Below, one piece after another: positions 19,489 through 31,587 of a stretch of 64,000 nt of DNA (within the stretch, counting starts at the first letter, position 1; every line of letters begins with the position of its first letter). A program made the translations under genes and the position numbers. The DNA comes from an uncultured Bacteroidales bacterium (GTDB taxonomy: Bacteria > Bacteroidota > Bacteroidia > Bacteroidales > Paludibacteraceae). The DNA lies in assembly GCA_900316005.1 (NCBI GenBank), contig ONBH01000011.1, positions 62,001 to 126,000 on the forward strand, in the 5' to 3' direction. A model generated the notes under the pieces. It saw only the letters and a list, made by a program, of their open reading frames with translations. It did no database searches and was not told the origin of the DNA.

Positions 19489-21264
19489 TTAATTATTAAT
19501 TTCCCCCTTCGCACGGCTTCGGCAAACGTCGCATCGTTGGCAGACGTCGGCGTCCTCCTCGCCGAAATAATGCAGCAGCAGTTGCTCACGGCAGAAACGG
19601 GTGTTCTCGGCGTATTCCATCATCGCCTTCAGGCGTTCTACATATTGATCCCGACGCTGCTCATAGATCCTACGGGGTAGCCAGGCCTCGTCTTGCCGCT
19701 CTTGCGTGAACTGAAACAGACACGCGCGTGTACGGGGTATATAGGTCACTATATGCCGTGCGGCGAGTTCAGCTAAGATATGGTGCTGCGCCTCATCGGG
19801 GTCAAAACGCAGGTACTGCAGGTCGGTGAAGATGCCCGTATAGTTGCGCATCAGCATTTGCAGCATCTCATTCTGCGGCTGACTGATGGCATATTCGCCC
19901 AATGTCTCGCGACTGACGTTGATCTTGACGCGCGCATCGGTGTCCTGTTCGTCCTCAAAATGGATATAACCCGCCTGCGAGAGCAGGTGTAGGGCAGAGT
20001 ATGTTGTCAGTATCGGCAGGTGCATGACGCGGCAGAGGTCTTCGATATGCAGGGCAAACGAGTGGTCGCGTCCGCTACCGATACCCACACAAAAATAATC
20101 GCACGCGGCATTATAGACGCGCTCTACAAACTCGCGTGGCGGGTAGTTATCGCCCACGCGTTTCAGCAGCTTGGTCTTATCCTCCGGCGCGTAGAGCAGC
20201 ACGGCATAGGCGGTCTTACCATCGCGACCGGCGCGCCCCGCCTCCTGAAAATACGCCTCGGGCGAGTCCGGCAGGTCGTAGTGGATAACGAGCCGCACAT
20301 CGGCCTTGTCGATACCCATGCCGAAGGCATTGGTGCACACCATGATACGTCCTTTGTTTTGCGGCGTGTCGGCTGTCCAGGTTTTCCATGCCTGCTGACG
20401 GACGCTGCGTTCCTCGTTGCTGAGCCCCGCGTGGTAGAAGTTAGCGCTCAGACCGTGCTTTGTGAGCCACTGGCTCAACTCCTCGGTGCGCTTGCGGTTG
20501 CGCACATAGACGATGGCTGAACCCGGCACACGGCTGAGGATGTGGATGAGCTGGTCATCTTTGGCACGATTGTCAGCTACGCGGCGTACGATGTAGGATA
20601 GGTTATCGCGGTGGAACGACTGACGGAACACCTGCCAGGCTGCGAGGGCATCTGTCTTCTCCGGTTCGGACAATTCGTTGGCGGAACTGAGCCGTAGGCA
20701 TATATCCTGCGTCACCGCAGGCGTGGCGGTAGCCGTCAGCGCCAGTACGGGTACGCGTGTGCCGAGACCGTCTGATGTCACGCGTTCGCGTATAGACGCG
20801 ATGTGCAGGTACGCCGGACGGAAGTCATAGCCCCACTGCGAGATACAGTGTGCCTCATCTACGGCTATCAGCGTCACCGGCAGGCGGCTAAGCCGGATGC
20901 GGAAGTTCTCGCTCTCCAGCCGCTCGGGCGATACGTAGAGGAAACGGTACGGGCCATACTGGCAGTTGTCCAATACCGTCTCTATCTCCGTGTACGTCAT
21001 GCCCGAATAGATACAGGCGGCACGGATGTCACGCCGGCGGAGGTTCTCCACCTGGTCTTTCATCAGGGCGATCAGCGGCGTCACCACCAGACACAGTCCT
21101 TCGGTGACAAGGGTTGGTATTTGAAAACAGAGACTCTTACCGCCGCCCGTCGGCATGAGGGCGAGGGTGTCTTGTCCCCGCAGTACCCGCTCGATGACCT
21201 CGGCCTGTATGCCGCGAAAGTTGTCGTAGCCGTAGTAGCGTTGTAGTGCCTCTTGTGCAGTCAT
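19489..21264 (-). CDS. recQ: ATP-dependent DNA helicase RecQ
   Basis: From ATG 21264 the protein has 591 residues; an earlier ATG at 21330 lies upstream of the promoter and is rejected. It unwinds DNA 3' to 5' during recombination and fork repair. The ATPase core has Walker A MPTGGGKS at residues 37-44, DEAH near 135, and helicase motif VI QEAGRAGRDG near 340. A winged-helix-like region follows, then a Cys cluster at the very end (FCREQ, then VCQRCDVC). In Escherichia coli RecQ the zinc cluster precedes the winged helix and an HRDC domain follows; here the zinc cluster is C-terminal and HRDC is absent, as in a common second RecQ type of Bacteroidota. The stop codon lies inside an AT-rich repeat run. 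Confidence 0.9.
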   Translation of the reverse strand: MTAQEALQRYYGYDNFRGIQAEVIERVLRGQDTLALMPTGGGKSLCFQIPTLVTEGLCLVVTPLIALMKDQVENLRRRDIRAACIYSGMTYTEIETVLDNCQYGPYRFLYVSPERLESENFRIRLSRLPVTLIAVDEAHCISQWGYDFRPAYLHIASIRERVTSDGLGTRVPVLALTATATPAVTQDICLRLSSANELSEPEKTDALAAWQVFRQSFHRDNLSYIVRRVADNRAKDDQLIHILSRVPGSAIVYVRNRKRTEELSQWLTKHGLSANFYHAGLSNEERSVRQQAWKTWTADTPQNKGRIMVCTNAFGMGIDKADVRLVIHYDLPDSPEAYFQEAGRAGRDGKTAYAVLLYAPEDKTKLLKRVGDNYPPREFVERVYNAACDYFCVGIGSGRDHSFALHIEDLCRVMHLPILTTYSALHLLSQAGYIHFEDEQDTDARVKINVSRETLGEYAISQPQNEMLQMLMRNYTGIFTDLQYLRFDPDEAQHHILAELAARHIVTYIPRTRACLFQFTQERQDEAWLPRRIYEQRRDQYVERLKAMMEYAENTRFCREQLLLHYFGEEDADVCQRCDVCRSRAKGEINN

Positions 21265-21286
21265 ACTGGTGCTGTCGAATTTTGTT

Positions 21287-21319
21287 GCAAAGGTACTGCT
21301 TTTTTTCGAAATATGCAAA
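21287..21319 (-). promoter_or_regulatory. recQ promoter
   Basis: Minus-strand -7 element TACCTTTG, with TTG 20 nt upstream and AAAAAAAGCAGTA between. The predicted transcript start is only about 15-20 nt before ATG 21264, so the leader is very short. Confidence 0.75.
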
Positions 21320-21321
21320 TA

Positions 21322-21345
21322 AAAAAACACTTTGGAGTGTTTTTT
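21322..21345. terminator. Symmetric A/T-flanked hairpin, possible bidirectional terminator
   Basis: AAAAAACACT, loop TTGG, AGTGTTTTTT: a perfect 10-bp inverted repeat ending in six T on both strands. It sits just upstream of the recQ promoter. The stem has few G/C pairs, so strength is doubtful. Confidence 0.45.
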
Positions 21346-21346
21346 G

Positions 21347-21390
21347 TAGTGTACTAGTGTACTAGTGCTCTAGTACTCTAGTGTACTAGA
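21347..21390. repeat. CTAG-word tandem repeat (family D)
   Basis: Five near-copies of GTGTACTAGTG-like words between the recQ promoter and the rpoC terminator. It is followed by a C/G-rich hairpin near 21401-21416 (CCCCC, TTTCAA, GGGGG). Confidence 0.85.
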
Positions 21391-21453
21391 ATCCCCCCTG
21401 CCCCCTTTCAAGGGGGGGGATGACAGGAGGACGGCAGAACAATATATACAACG

Positions 21454-21478
21454 AGAGACGGCAAGGAATGCCGTCTCT
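21454..21478. repeat. REP-like hairpin AGAGACGGCA / TGCCGTCTCT
   Basis: A perfect 10-bp inverted repeat with a 5-nt loop (AGGAA), between recQ and rpoC. GTAGAGAC-type hairpins of this look are common dispersed extragenic elements in several phyla. One copy only in this window, so the repeat status is inference. Confidence 0.5.
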
Positions 21479-21530
21479 ACAGGTGGTCGCACCGGGAAAT
21501 TAATTCTTAATTCTTAATTTTTAATTTACA

Positions 21531-21564
21531 AAAAAATACCGATTGCGGGGGCAATCGGTATTTT
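21531..21564 (-). terminator. Intrinsic terminator of rpoC
   Basis: Reading the minus strand after the rpoC stop: AATACCGATTGC, loop CCCC, GCAATCGGTATT, then a run of T. A 12-bp perfect stem. It closes the rplK-rpoC transcription unit. Confidence 0.9.
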
Positions 21565-21569
21565 TTTTG

Positions 21570-24500
21570 TTAGTCTTCTTCGAGTGCGGCATCGGCTGCT
21601 GCACGGGCGGCCTGAATGGCTGCGTACTCCTCGGCGTTGTGCACGCTGAGTTTCTGGAACTCACGCAGACCCGTACCGGCAGGTATGAGGTTACCGCAGA
21701 TCACGTTCTCCTTCATACCCTCGAGGTAGTCTACGCGACCCTGAATAGCAGCCTCGTTGAGCACCTTGGTGGTCTCCTGGAAGGATGCGGCCGACATGAA
21801 GGACTTGGTACCCAAGGCGGCGCGGGTAATACCCTGCAGCACTTGGCGGGCAGTAGCGCACTGGGCGTCACGAGCCTCTACCAGCTTCTTGTCGCGGCGA
21901 CGCAGCGACGAGTTCTCGTCGTGCAGGCGACGTGCGGTAACGATCTGACCGGCATGGAGCAGCTCGCTGTCACCGGCATCGGTAACCACTTTCTTACCCC
22001 AGATACGGTCGTTCTCATCCAGGAAGTCGAGTTTGTCAACAAGTTGTCCCTCCAGATAGCGGGTATCGCCTGCCTCCAGGATCTCGACCTTGCGCATCAT
22101 CTGGCGCACGATGATCTCGAAGTGCTTATCGTTGATCTCCACACCCTGCAGGCGGTAAACAGCCTGGGCCTCGTTGACGATATAGTCTTGCACAGCCGTG
22201 GGACCCTTGATGGCAAGGATATCATCGGGTGTGATAGCACCGTCGGAAAGGGCAACACCGGCGCGAACATAGTCACCCTCCTGTACCAAGATCTGCTTGG
22301 TCAGCGGGATGAGATAGTTCTTCACCTCACCCTGACGCGAGGTAACGGTTATCTCGCGGTTACCGCGTTTGATCTTGCCGTAGGTCACCTCACCGTCAAT
22401 CTCAGCCACGATGGCAGGGTTGGACGGGTTGCGGGCCTCGAAGAGCTCGGTTACACGCGGCAGACCACCCGTGATATCACCCGCGGTACCGAAGGAACGT
22501 GTCTGGGTGAAGAGGTTGTCGCCCACCTTAACCTCAGCGCCGTCGGCATGCACGAGCATTGCCTTGACAGGCAGGTTGTAGGAACGGAGTATCTCGCCCT
22601 CGGCACCGATGATATGTGCCATCGGCATCTTGGTCTTATCCTTGGTATCGGTGATATAAACTTCCTTCTTACCGGTCTGTTCATCCACCTCGGTCTTGGC
22701 GGTGATACCCTCGATGACATCCTCGTAGCGGAGGTGTCCGGCTTGCTCGATAACGAGGCTTGCCTTGTAGGGATCCCACTCGCAGACCTGCTGTCCTTTC
22801 TTGTATTCCTCACCCGGGGTGACGAATAGCTTGGAGGCGTAGGGGATATTGAAGGTCGTGAGGACAACACCGGTATGCGAATCCACGAGTCGCATCTCGT
22901 TCAGACGGCTTACCACGATGGTCTCGCCTGCCTCGGTGGTGATGGTACGCAGTTCGTCAATCTCGATACGTCCGTCACGCGGGATAGCATAGGTATTCTC
23001 GGTAGCAGCGTTACCGGCCACACCACCGGAGTGGAAGGTACGTAACGTAAGCTGTGTACCCGGCTCACCGATCGCCTGTGCGGCAATCACGCCGACGGCT
23101 TCACCCTTCTGTACCATCTGACGGGTAGCCAGGTTGCGGCCGTAACACTTGGCGCAGACACCATGTTTGGCTTCGCAGGTCAGTACCGAGCGGATCTCCA
23201 CTTCCTCAATACCGGCAGCATCGATAGCATCGCATTGAGCCTCGCGAATCTCTTCGCCGGCGGCTACGATGAGGTTGCCGTCCAGGTCATGGATGTCGTG
23301 CACGGATACACGGCCGAGGATACGTTGAGCCAGGGTAGCCACGACGTTGTCGTTCTGCTTGATAGCACGTGCCGTCAAGCCACGCAGCGTACCGCAGTCT
23401 TCCTCGGTGATGATGACGTCGTGCGAGACGTCGACCAGACGACGTGTCAGGTAACCGGCGTCCGCCGTCTTCAGGGCGGTATCCGCCAGACCCTTACGGG
23501 CACCGTGGGTAGAGATGAAGTACTCCTGCACCGACAGACCCTCCTTAAAGTTCGATAGAATCGGGTTCTCAATGGTCTGACGACCTTCGGTAGCACCGGC
23601 TTTCTGAGGTTTAGCCATCAAGCCACGCATACCGGCGAGCTGTTTGATCTGCTGCTTGGAACCACGGGCACCGGAGTCCATCATCATATAGACAGAGTTG
23701 AAGCCCTGGTCGGCAGTCTCCATGTGCTTCATGAGCACTTCGGTAACCTGTGCATCGACTTTGTTCCATGCGCCGACGACGTTGTTGTAACGCTCGTCGT
23801 CACCCATCTCACCGAAGTTATAGAGCTCGGTAATCTGCTCTACCTCTTGGTTACCTTTGGCTACGATATCCGCCTTCTCTTCGGGAATGAGGATATCGTT
23901 GAGGTTGAAGCTCAAGCCACCCTTGAAGGCCATGCGGTAACCGAGGTTCTTGATATCATCGAGGAACTGCGCCGTACGAGCCACACCGCAGGTCTTGATG
24001 ACCTTAGAGATGATGCCCTTGACGGCACCTTTCTTGAGCGTAACATTCTGGAAACCGACCTCTTGGGGCACGAACTGGTTGACCATGACGCGTCCGGGCG
24101 TAGTCTCGATGAGTTGGCCATCGATACGCACCTTGACGTTGGCGTGGATATCCACGCGGCCTTCGTTGAGGGCGATGAAGCACTCCTCGGCGCTGTAGAA
24201 GATGAGTCCCTCACCCTTAACACCCGTACGGGGTTTGGTGATATAGTACAGACCCAGGATCATATCCTGCGAGGGCACGGTAATAGGATTACCATTGGCG
24301 GGGTCGAGGATGTTGTGCGAGCCGAGCATGAGCAGCTGTGCCTCCAGTATTGCCTCGTTAGACAGTGGGAGGTGAACGGCCATCTGGTCACCATCGAAGT
24401 CGGCGTTGAAACCGGCGCAAGCCAGCGGGTGCAGCTGAATAGCCTTACCCTCGATCATGCGGGGTTGGAAAGCCAGGATACCGTGGCGGTGCAGCGTCGG

Positions 24501-25835
24501 TGCACGGTTCAGCAGCACGGGGTGTCCCTCCATGACGTGCTCGAGGATCTCCCAGATGACGGCTTCCTTGCGGTCGATGACTTTCTTAGCGCTCTTAACG
24601 GTCTTGACCAGTCCGCGCTCGATGAGTTTGCGGATGATAAACGGTTTGTAGAGCTCGGCTGCCATATCCTTAGGCAGACCACACTCGTGCATCTTCAGCT
24701 CCGGACCCACGACGATAACCGAGCGGGCGGAATAGTCCACACGTTTACCCAGCAAGTTCTGACGGAAGCGACCCTGCTTACCCTTGAGCGAGTCAGAGAG
24801 TGACTTGAGCGGGCGGTTGGCCTCCGACTTGATGGCTGTGGTCTTACGGCTGTTGTCGAAGAGGCTGTCAACGGCCTCCTGCAGCATACGTTTCTCGTTG
24901 CGCAGGATGACATCCGGAGCCTTGATCTCGACGAGTCGTTTCAAGCGGTTATTGCGGATGATGACACGGCGATAGAGGTCGTTGAGGTCAGAGGTGGCAA
25001 AACGTCCACCATCGAGGGGTACCAACGGACGCAGTTCGGGCGGGGTGACAGGTATTACCTGCAGCACCATCCACTCGGGGCGGTTCAGGCCCTTGCTGGC
25101 GCGGAAGGACTCAACGACCTGCAGACGCTTCAGGGCCTCCTGCTTGCGCTGCATGCTGCTGTCCTGGTCGGCGCGGGCGCGCAGTTCGTACGAGAGGGCA
25201 TCCAGGTCGATCTTGCAGAGCATCTCGTAGATAGCCTCGGCACCCATCTTAGCGATGAACTTATCGGGATTATCATCCTCCAGGAGCTGGTTATCCTCCG
25301 GCACGCGTGCCATGATTTCTTCGTATTCCTCTTCCTCGAGCAGGGCGTTACGCTCAATGGTGACATCACCAATGGTCTGACCCGCCATGATACCGGGGTT
25401 GAGGATGATATACTTCTCGTAATAGATCACGGTATCCAGTTTCTTGGTAGGAATACCCAAGAGGGCTGCCATCTTGGAAGGCAGCGAGCGCAGATACCAG
25501 ATATGTGCCACGGGCACCACGAGTTTGATATGACCCATGCGTTCGCGACGCACCTTCTTCTCCGTCACCTCTACACCGCAGCGTTCGCAGACGATGCCTT
25601 TGTAACGAATACGTTTGTACTTGCCGCAGTAGCACTCATAGTCACGCGTAGGACCAAAGATGCGCTCGCAGAACAAGCCGTCGCGTTCGGGTTTGTAAGT
25701 ACGGTAGTTGATCGTTTCCGGCTTGAGCACTTCGCCCGATGAGAGCTGCATGATCTCGTCAGGTGATGCCAGACCAATGGTTATCTTGGTAAAACCGGTA
25801 CGCTTGGGAGTAGTATTGTTTTTATCGTAAGCCAT
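21570..25835 (-). CDS. rpoC: DNA-directed RNA polymerase beta' subunit
   Basis: 1,421 residues, a usual length for Bacteroidota. It forms the catalytic clamp of RNA polymerase with RpoB. The N-terminal zinc ribbon (CYCGKYKR then VCERCGVEV) begins near residue 66. The absolutely conserved Mg-binding loop NADFDGDQM lies near residue 475. The second zinc site ([18 protein letters not shown]) lies near residue 885. It is 35 nt after rpoB and is followed by a strong terminator. No insertion or break is seen. Confidence 0.98.
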   Translation of the reverse strand: MAYDKNNTTPKRTGFTKITIGLASPDEIMQLSSGEVLKPETINYRTYKPERDGLFCERIFGPTRDYECYCGKYKRIRYKGIVCERCGVEVTEKKVRRERMGHIKLVVPVAHIWYLRSLPSKMAALLGIPTKKLDTVIYYEKYIILNPGIMAGQTIGDVTIERNALLEEEEYEEIMARVPEDNQLLEDDNPDKFIAKMGAEAIYEMLCKIDLDALSYELRARADQDSSMQRKQEALKRLQVVESFRASKGLNRPEWMVLQVIPVTPPELRPLVPLDGGRFATSDLNDLYRRVIIRNNRLKRLVEIKAPDVILRNEKRMLQEAVDSLFDNSRKTTAIKSEANRPLKSLSDSLKGKQGRFRQNLLGKRVDYSARSVIVVGPELKMHECGLPKDMAAELYKPFIIRKLIERGLVKTVKSAKKVIDRKEAVIWEILEHVMEGHPVLLNRAPTLHRHGILAFQPRMIEGKAIQLHPLACAGFNADFDGDQMAVHLPLSNEAILEAQLLMLGSHNILDPANGNPITVPSQDMILGLYYITKPRTGVKGEGLIFYSAEECFIALNEGRVDIHANVKVRIDGQLIETTPGRVMVNQFVPQEVGFQNVTLKKGAVKGIISKVIKTCGVARTAQFLDDIKNLGYRMAFKGGLSFNLNDILIPEEKADIVAKGNQEVEQITELYNFGEMGDDERYNNVVGAWNKVDAQVTEVLMKHMETADQGFNSVYMMMDSGARGSKQQIKQLAGMRGLMAKPQKAGATEGRQTIENPILSNFKEGLSVQEYFISTHGARKGLADTALKTADAGYLTRRLVDVSHDVIITEEDCGTLRGLTARAIKQNDNVVATLAQRILGRVSVHDIHDLDGNLIVAAGEEIREAQCDAIDAAGIEEVEIRSVLTCEAKHGVCAKCYGRNLATRQMVQKGEAVGVIAAQAIGEPGTQLTLRTFHSGGVAGNAATENTYAIPRDGRIEIDELRTITTEAGETIVVSRLNEMRLVDSHTGVVLTTFNIPYASKLFVTPGEEYKKGQQVCEWDPYKASLVIEQAGHLRYEDVIEGITAKTEVDEQTGKKEVYITDTKDKTKMPMAHIIGAEGEILRSYNLPVKAMLVHADGAEVKVGDNLFTQTRSFGTAGDITGGLPRVTELFEARNPSNPAIVAEIDGEVTYGKIKRGNREITVTSRQGEVKNYLIPLTKQILVQEGDYVRAGVALSDGAITPDDILAIKGPTAVQDYIVNEAQAVYRLQGVEINDKHFEIIVRQMMRKVEILEAGDTRYLEGQLVDKLDFLDENDRIWGKKVVTDAGDSELLHAGQIVTARRLHDENSSLRRRDKKLVEARDAQCATARQVLQGITRAALGTKSFMSAASFQETTKVLNEAAIQGRVDYLEGMKENVICGNLIPAGTGLREFQKLSVHNAEEYAAIQAARAAADAALEED

Positions 25836-25870
25836 AATTCTGTCAATCTATTTGTCAGGTTCTACATTCA

Positions 25871-28800
25871 TTATTCCATTTTAATTGACAGGGCAAGGCC
25901 TTGCAATTCATGTAACAACACATTCAATGACTCGGGCAGACCGGGCGTAGGCATCGGTTCGCCTTTGACAATCGCTTCGTAGGTGCGTGCACGACCGGTG
26001 ACATCGTCAGACTTAACGGTCAGTATCTCTTGCAGCACGTGTGCGGCGCCGTGGGCCTCCAGTGCCCAAACCTCCATCTCACCGAAACGCTGACCACCGA
26101 ACTGGGCTTTACCACCCAGAGGCTGTTGGGTAATCAGGCTGTACGGGCCAATGGAACGGGCGTGCATCTTGTCGTCCACCATGTGACCGAGTTTCATGAA
26201 GTATGTCACACCGACGGTAGCCATCTGGTCGAAGGGTTCGCCCGTACCACCATCGTATAACTGGGTCTTACCGGCACGGGGCAGACCCGCCTTGTCAGTC
26301 CATTCGTTGAGTTGCTCCATGGTGCAGCCGTCAAAGATAGGCGTAGCAAACTTCACGCCCAACTCGCGACCAGCCCAACCGAGCACAGCCTCGAAGATCT
26401 GACCTATATTCATACGCGAAGGCACACCCAGCGGGTTCAGTACGATATCCACCGGAGTACCATCGGCCAGGAACGGCATATCCTCTACGCGCACAATCTT
26501 GCTGACGATACCCTTGTTACCGTGACGACCCGCCATCTTATCGCCCACGCGAATCTTACGTTTCTTGGCGATATAGACCTTAGCCATCTGCTGGATACCA
26601 TTGGGCAGTTCGTCACCGATGGTGAGGTTAAACATCTCACGCTTGAGCTGAGCATCGATCTCCTTCTGCTTCTCCAGGTAGTTGAGCACACACTGGCGTA
26701 CCAGGGCGCTGCGGTGCGCATCGCTGGTCCAATTATCCAGCAGTACTGACTGGAAGTCGATGTTATTGAGGCGCTCCTTGGAGAATACGGTTCCCTTGGG
26801 TATCAACTCGGTACCAACCAGGTCGAATACGCCGAGCGACTGACGACTGCGCAGTAGGGTCGAGAGTTTGTCGATGAGCACCTGACGCAGTGCTTCGCCC
26901 TCCTTGCGGGCGTTCTCAATCATCTGTGCGGTGATCTCCTTATCCTGCTTCTTCTGCTCGCGGCTCTTATCGTTACGGGTGTAGAGTTTCTTATCCACTA
27001 CCACACCGCTCAGCGACGGACTGGCCTTCAGCGAAGCGTCCTTCACGTCACCGGCTTTGTCACCAAAGATGGCCTTCAGCAGCTTCTCTTCGGGCGAGGG
27101 GTCACTCTCACCCTTCGGGGTAATCTTACCGACGATGATATCACCGGGCTCGATACGAGCACCGATACGGATGATACCGTTCTCGTCCAGGTCCTTGGTA
27201 GCCTCCTCGGATACATTGGGGATATCGGCGGTGAACTCTTCCACGCCACGCTTGGTCTCGCGTACCTCCAGCAGCTGCTCTACGACGTGTACGGAGGTGA
27301 ACATATCTTCGCGCACGATGCGCTCGCTGAGCACGATGGCATCCTCGTAGTTGTAGCCTTTCCAGGGGATGTAAGCCACCTTGAGGTTCTTACCCAGGGC
27401 CAGCTCGCCGTTCTCGGTAGCATAACCTTCGGTCAGTATCTCACCTTTCTCTACGCGGTCACCCTTGCGGACGATGGGACGCAGGTCGATGGTCGTATTC
27501 TGGTTGGTCTTCTGGAACTTAGGCAGACGGTATTCTTTCTCAGCCGAGTCGAAGGAGATGAACTCCTGGTCCTCGTCGCGGTCGTAACGGATACGAATGG
27601 TATCGGCATCCACGTAGGTCACCTCGCCATTGTCTTCCGCAACAATCTGCGTGCGGCTGTCCTGAATCAACTGACCTTCGATACCGGTACCTACGATCGG
27701 GGCTTCGTTGCGCAGCAAGGGCACACCCTGGCGCATCATGTTCGAACCCATCAAGGCACGGTTGGCATCGTCGTGCTCGAGGAACGGAATCAACGCAGCT
27801 GCGATAGAGGCAATCTGCGACGGCGATACGTCCATGGCATCAATCTGATCGGGTGCCACTACGGGGAAATCAGCCTCAAAACGAGCCTTAATCTTATTGC
27901 GGACGAACTTACCGTTCTCATCCAGCAGGGCGTTACCCTGTGCCACGGTCATGTTCTCTTCGTCCTCAGCGGTGAGGTAGAGGATGTGGTCGTTATTGAG
28001 ATCCACGATGCCGTTCTCTGCCTTACGATAGGGTGTCTCTATGAAACCGAGGTCGTTAATCTTAGCATAGATACAGAGCGACGAGATCAGACCGATGTTC
28101 GGTCCCTCAGGCGTCTCAATCGGGCACAGACGGCCATAGTGCGTATAGTGTACGTCACGTACCTCGAAACCGGCACGGTCGCGGCTCAGACCGCCGGGAC
28201 CCAGGGCCGACATACGACGCTTGTGGGTGATTTCAGCCAGCGGGTTCTGCTGATCCATAAACTGGCTCAGTGCGTTGGTGCCAAAGTACGAATTGATGAC
28301 AGCCGAGATAGCCTTGGCGTTGATCAGTTCGGTCGGGGTGAAGACCTCGTTATCGCGCACGTTCATACGCTCACGAATGGTACGGCTCATACGCGCCAGA
28401 CCAATACCGAACTGGTTATAGAGCTGCTCACCAACGGTGCGCACACGGCGGTTGGAGAGGTGATCGATATCGTCCACCTCGGCGTTGGAGTTGATGAGGG
28501 ACACCAGATATTTGATAATCTCAATGATATCTTCCTTGGTGAGTACGCGGGTCGAATCGGGAATCGACATATTGAGCTTGCGGTTGATACGATACCGTCC
28601 AACCTCGCCCAGGTCATAGCGTTTCTCGGAGAAGAAGAGGTTCTGAATGACCTCGCGAGCCGTTGCATCATCGGCAGGCTCGGAGTTACGCAACTGACGA
28701 TAGATATAGAGCACCGCTTCGCGCTCGCTGTGCGAGGGGTCTTTCTGCAGGGTATTGAACAGGATGGAGTAATCTGCCTCGCGTTCCTCATTCTTATGCA

Positions 28801-29683
28801 GCAGGATGGTACGTACGCCTGACTCGACGATACGGTCCACCATGTCTTGGTCTAACTTGGTCTCACGCTCGATGATAACCTCGTTACGCTCGATGGATAC
28901 TACCTCACCGGTATCCTCATCGACGAAGTCTTCCGACCAGCTCTTCATCACATTACCGGCCAGGGTACGACCTACGCAGCCTGCCAGTGTCTCCTCAGAG
29001 CACTGTATCTCTTCCGCCAGATCGAAGCAAGCGAGTATCTCCTTATCAGTCTCGAAACCGATGGCACGCAGGAGCGTGGTCACGGGCAGCTTCTTCTTAC
29101 GGTCGATGTAGGCGTACATCACCTTGTTGATATCGGTAGCGAACTCGATCCACGAACCGCGCAAGGGGATAATACGTGCCGAATAGAGTTTGGTACCATT
29201 GGAGTGCATCGAGGTACCGAAGAACACACCGGGTGAACGGTGCAGCTGGCTTACGACCACGCGCTCAGCACCGTTGATGACAAAGGTGCCTTTGGGGGTC
29301 ATATAGGGAATTGTACCCAAGAACACGTCTTGGATAACGGTATCAAAATCCTCGTGATCGGGGTCGGTGCAGTAGAGCTTCAGCTTAGCCTTCAGGGGTA
29401 CCGAATAGGTCAAGCCGCGTTGCAGACACTCCTCAATGGAATAACGCGGGTGATCCACGTAGTAGTCCAGGAACTCCAGGATGAAGTTGTTGCGGGTATC
29501 GGCTATCGGGAACGTCTCGTTGAAAACCTTGAAGAGCCCCTCTTTGCGACGCTCTTCGGGAGTAGATTCCATCTGCAGGAAGTCGCGGAAGGACTTCAGC
29601 TGGATGTCCAGGAAATCAGGATAGGGCATCTGCTTCTGCATCCGAGAGAAATTGACTCGTTGGGTTTTGTGGTTTGTAGCCAT
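25871..29683 (-). CDS. rpoB: DNA-directed RNA polymerase beta subunit
   Basis: 1,270 residues. It pairs with RpoC to form the active-site cleft and is the rifampicin target; the rifampicin pocket region reads [19 protein letters not shown] with the usual Gln, Asp and His residues, so it looks drug-sensitive. The C-terminal part has the conserved [10 protein letters not shown] stretch and ends with the RpoC-contacting region. A hairpin with a T-run lies between rplL and this gene, so its level is probably set below that of the ribosomal proteins by partial termination. Confidence 0.98.
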   Translation of the reverse strand: MATNHKTQRVNFSRMQKQMPYPDFLDIQLKSFRDFLQMESTPEERRKEGLFKVFNETFPIADTRNNFILEFLDYYVDHPRYSIEECLQRGLTYSVPLKAKLKLYCTDPDHEDFDTVIQDVFLGTIPYMTPKGTFVINGAERVVVSQLHRSPGVFFGTSMHSNGTKLYSARIIPLRGSWIEFATDINKVMYAYIDRKKKLPVTTLLRAIGFETDKEILACFDLAEEIQCSEETLAGCVGRTLAGNVMKSWSEDFVDEDTGEVVSIERNEVIIERETKLDQDMVDRIVESGVRTILLHKNEEREADYSILFNTLQKDPSHSEREAVLYIYRQLRNSEPADDATAREVIQNLFFSEKRYDLGEVGRYRINRKLNMSIPDSTRVLTKEDIIEIIKYLVSLINSNAEVDDIDHLSNRRVRTVGEQLYNQFGIGLARMSRTIRERMNVRDNEVFTPTELINAKAISAVINSYFGTNALSQFMDQQNPLAEITHKRRMSALGPGGLSRDRAGFEVRDVHYTHYGRLCPIETPEGPNIGLISSLCIYAKINDLGFIETPYRKAENGIVDLNNDHILYLTAEDEENMTVAQGNALLDENGKFVRNKIKARFEADFPVVAPDQIDAMDVSPSQIASIAAALIPFLEHDDANRALMGSNMMRQGVPLLRNEAPIVGTGIEGQLIQDSRTQIVAEDNGEVTYVDADTIRIRYDRDEDQEFISFDSAEKEYRLPKFQKTNQNTTIDLRPIVRKGDRVEKGEILTEGYATENGELALGKNLKVAYIPWKGYNYEDAIVLSERIVREDMFTSVHVVEQLLEVRETKRGVEEFTADIPNVSEEATKDLDENGIIRIGARIEPGDIIVGKITPKGESDPSPEEKLLKAIFGDKAGDVKDASLKASPSLSGVVVDKKLYTRNDKSREQKKQDKEITAQMIENARKEGEALRQVLIDKLSTLLRSRQSLGVFDLVGTELIPKGTVFSKERLNNIDFQSVLLDNWTSDAHRSALVRQCVLNYLEKQKEIDAQLKREMFNLTIGDELPNGIQQMAKVYIAKKRKIRVGDKMAGRHGNKGIVSKIVRVEDMPFLADGTPVDIVLNPLGVPSRMNIGQIFEAVLGWAGRELGVKFATPIFDGCTMEQLNEWTDKAGLPRAGKTQLYDGGTGEPFDQMATVGVTYFMKLGHMVDDKMHARSIGPYSLITQQPLGGKAQFGGQRFGEMEVWALEAHGAAHVLQEILTVKSDDVTGRARTYEAIVKGEPMPTPGLPESLNVLLHELQGLALSIKME

Positions 29684-29761
29684 TTTATATTTTATTAAAT
29701 TTTAAGAAAAAACGTATTTATTTTTCTTGATTTTTAACATAGTTAAGATTCCTCCTTATTT

Positions 29762-29806
29762 CAGAGAAAAAGGTTTAGACCCCATTATTGCATGGGATCT
29801 AAACCT
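29762..29806 (-). terminator. Terminator or attenuator between rplL and rpoB
   Basis: On the minus strand AGGTTTAGATCCCAT pairs with ATGGGGTCTAAACCT (one G-U pair, 15-bp stem, 6-nt loop) and is followed by TTTTTCTC. No promoter motif is seen between it and rpoB, so read-through must supply rpoBC, as in the attenuator between these genes in Escherichia coli. Confidence 0.8.
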
Positions 29807-29830
29807 GGAACGGTGTCTTACCGTCGGGTA

Positions 29831-30208
29831 TTACTTCAGTTCTACCTCAGCGCCTACCTCTTCGAGGGCTTTCTTCAGAGCCTCAGCGGCTGCTTTGTCA
29901 AGACCTTCCTTCACGGTAGAGGGAGCAGCGTCAACGATGTCCTTAGCCTCTTTCAGGCCCAGACCGGTTTGCTCCTTAACGGCCTTAACGACCTGGAGTT
30001 TCTGTGCGCCGGCGCTCTTGAGTACAACGTCGAACGAGGTCTTCTCCTCAACGGCTGCAGCTTCACCGGCAGCGGCGGGAGCAGCAACAGCAACAGCAGC
30101 AGCTGCGGGTTCGATGCCGTATTCCTCTTTGAGGACTTGAGCGAGTTCATTAACTTCCTTAACGGTAAGGTTTACCAATTGTTCAGCAATAGCTTTTACG
30201 TCTGCCAT
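29831..30208 (-). CDS. rplL: 50S ribosomal protein L7/L12
   Basis: 125 residues. It forms the flexible stalk of the large subunit and recruits translation GTPases. The N-terminal dimer helix region is followed by an Ala-rich hinge (residues about 35-50) and the globular C-terminal domain with the conserved [13 protein letters not shown] stretch. It lies 107 nt after rplJ; the gap contains a GGTTGCC hairpin. It is followed by the attenuator before rpoB. Confidence 0.97.
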   Translation of the reverse strand: MADVKAIAEQLVNLTVKEVNELAQVLKEEYGIEPAAAAVAVAAPAAAGEAAAVEEKTSFDVVLKSAGAQKLQVVKAVKEQTGLGLKEAKDIVDAAPSTVKEGLDKAAAEALKKALEEVGAEVELK

Positions 30209-30315
30209 AGTTGTATAATTTTTATAGATTTATTTTTAAAGTTTGTTTGGTTGGTTGCCACGGGGCAACCGGATAATTTGTTGTTATTTGGCCGCTTTAG
30301 GCGACCCGTTTGACC

Positions 30316-30849
30316 TTATTCGGGTCTTTCACCCAGCGTCTTAAGGACACCGTGGATGGTGGTACCGCCACTTTGCAGGGCCGAGATAACGTTCTTGGCA
30401 GGCGATTGCAGCAGGGCAACGATATCTGCGATAAGTTCGTTCTTGGACTTAATTGCGGTGAGGAACTCAAGATTCTGTGCGCCGATATAGATTGTTTCTT
30501 CTACATAAGCAGCCTTGAGTTGGGGGCGTGCTTCTTCTTTATTCTTCTCCTTCTTGGTGAACTCCTTGATGAGACGAGCGGGAGCGTTGCCGGTGTTGCA
30601 GAGCATGAGGGCGGTATTGCCTTTGAGTGCTTCGAACAGGCTGGCGTCAACGCCGCGTGCCTCGAGGGCTTTCTGCAGAAGGGTGTTCTTAACCATCACG
30701 AGTTTGATATCCTGCTTGAAGCACTCGCGGCGCAGTGCGCTGGTCTTCTCGGCATTGAGACCCTCGATATTGGTCAGATAGAAGTGTGAGTATTCACCAA
30801 TCGTATTCTGGAGCTCGCTAATGAGAGCGGTCTTATCTTCCTTTTTCAT
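30316..30849 (-). CDS. rplJ: 50S ribosomal protein L10
   Basis: 177 residues. It is the stalk base that binds 23S rRNA and carries L7/L12 dimers on its C-terminal helix. The N-terminal half holds the family pattern LTNIEGLNAEKTSALRREC and VMVKNTLLQKAL. It follows rplA by 27 nt, as usual. In other bacteria L10-L12 represses this message through its leader; no such leader is evident here because the spacing is so short. Confidence 0.95.
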   Translation of the reverse strand: MKKEDKTALISELQNTIGEYSHFYLTNIEGLNAEKTSALRRECFKQDIKLVMVKNTLLQKALEARGVDASLFEALKGNTALMLCNTGNAPARLIKEFTKKEKNKEEARPQLKAAYVEETIYIGAQNLEFLTAIKSKNELIADIVALLQSPAKNVISALQSGGTTIHGVLKTLGERPE

Positions 30850-30876
30850 ACTGTCAGCTTTCTACTAATAAGTTAA

Positions 30877-31569
30877 TTACTCGATTGATTTGGTGTCAAC
30901 CTTGATACCTTGACTCATGGTACTGGAAAGATAAATGCTCTTGATATAAGTACCCTTTGATACGGCCGGTTTCAGTTTGATCAGCGTCTGAATGAACTCC
31001 AGAGCGTTCTCAGTAATAGCCTCGGGGGTGAAGCTGACCTTACCGATAGAGGTATGCACGATACCGAATTTGTCTACCTTAAAGTCAATCTTACCTTGCT
31101 TAACTTCCTTAACAGCCTTTGCAACGTCGGGCGTTACAGTGCCGCTCTTGGGGTTAGGCATCAAGCCACGGGGACCGAGTACACGACCCAGGGCACCAAT
31201 CTTACCCATGTACTGGGGTTGGGTGATCATCACATCGAAATCGGTCCAACCGCCTTTGATTTTCTCTACCATATCATCCAGTCCGACGAAATCGGCACCG
31301 GCTTCCTTGGCAGCGGCTTCTTGGTCAGAGCCTACAAGGGCGAGAACGCGAACCACCTTACCGGTTCCGTTGGGCAGACTTACCACGCCGCGAACCATCT
31401 GGTTAGCTTTACGGGGGTCAACACCCAGACGCACGTCGATATCAACGCTGGCGTCAAATTTGGTGGTGGTTATTTCCTTTACGAGGGCAGCAGCCTCGCT
31501 AATGGTATAGAGCTTACCTGCTTCAATCTTCTCAGCAGCAAGCTTTTGATTTTTTGTCAGTTTTGCCAT
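30877..31569 (-). CDS. rplA: 50S ribosomal protein L1
   Basis: 230 residues, full length. It forms the L1 stalk that moves deacylated tRNA out of the E site. The pattern [18 protein letters not shown] is the L1 signature. It lies 18 nt after rplK, the standard pair; L1 represses its own operon in many bacteria. Confidence 0.97.
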   Translation of the reverse strand: MAKLTKNQKLAAEKIEAGKLYTISEAAALVKEITTTKFDASVDIDVRLGVDPRKANQMVRGVVSLPNGTGKVVRVLALVGSDQEAAAKEAGADFVGLDDMVEKIKGGWTDFDVMITQPQYMGKIGALGRVLGPRGLMPNPKSGTVTPDVAKAVKEVKQGKIDFKVDKFGIVHTSIGKVSFTPEAITENALEFIQTLIKLKPAVSKGTYIKSIYLSSTMSQGIKVDTKSIE

Positions 31570-31587
31570 AGTGTAAAGAAGATTAAA

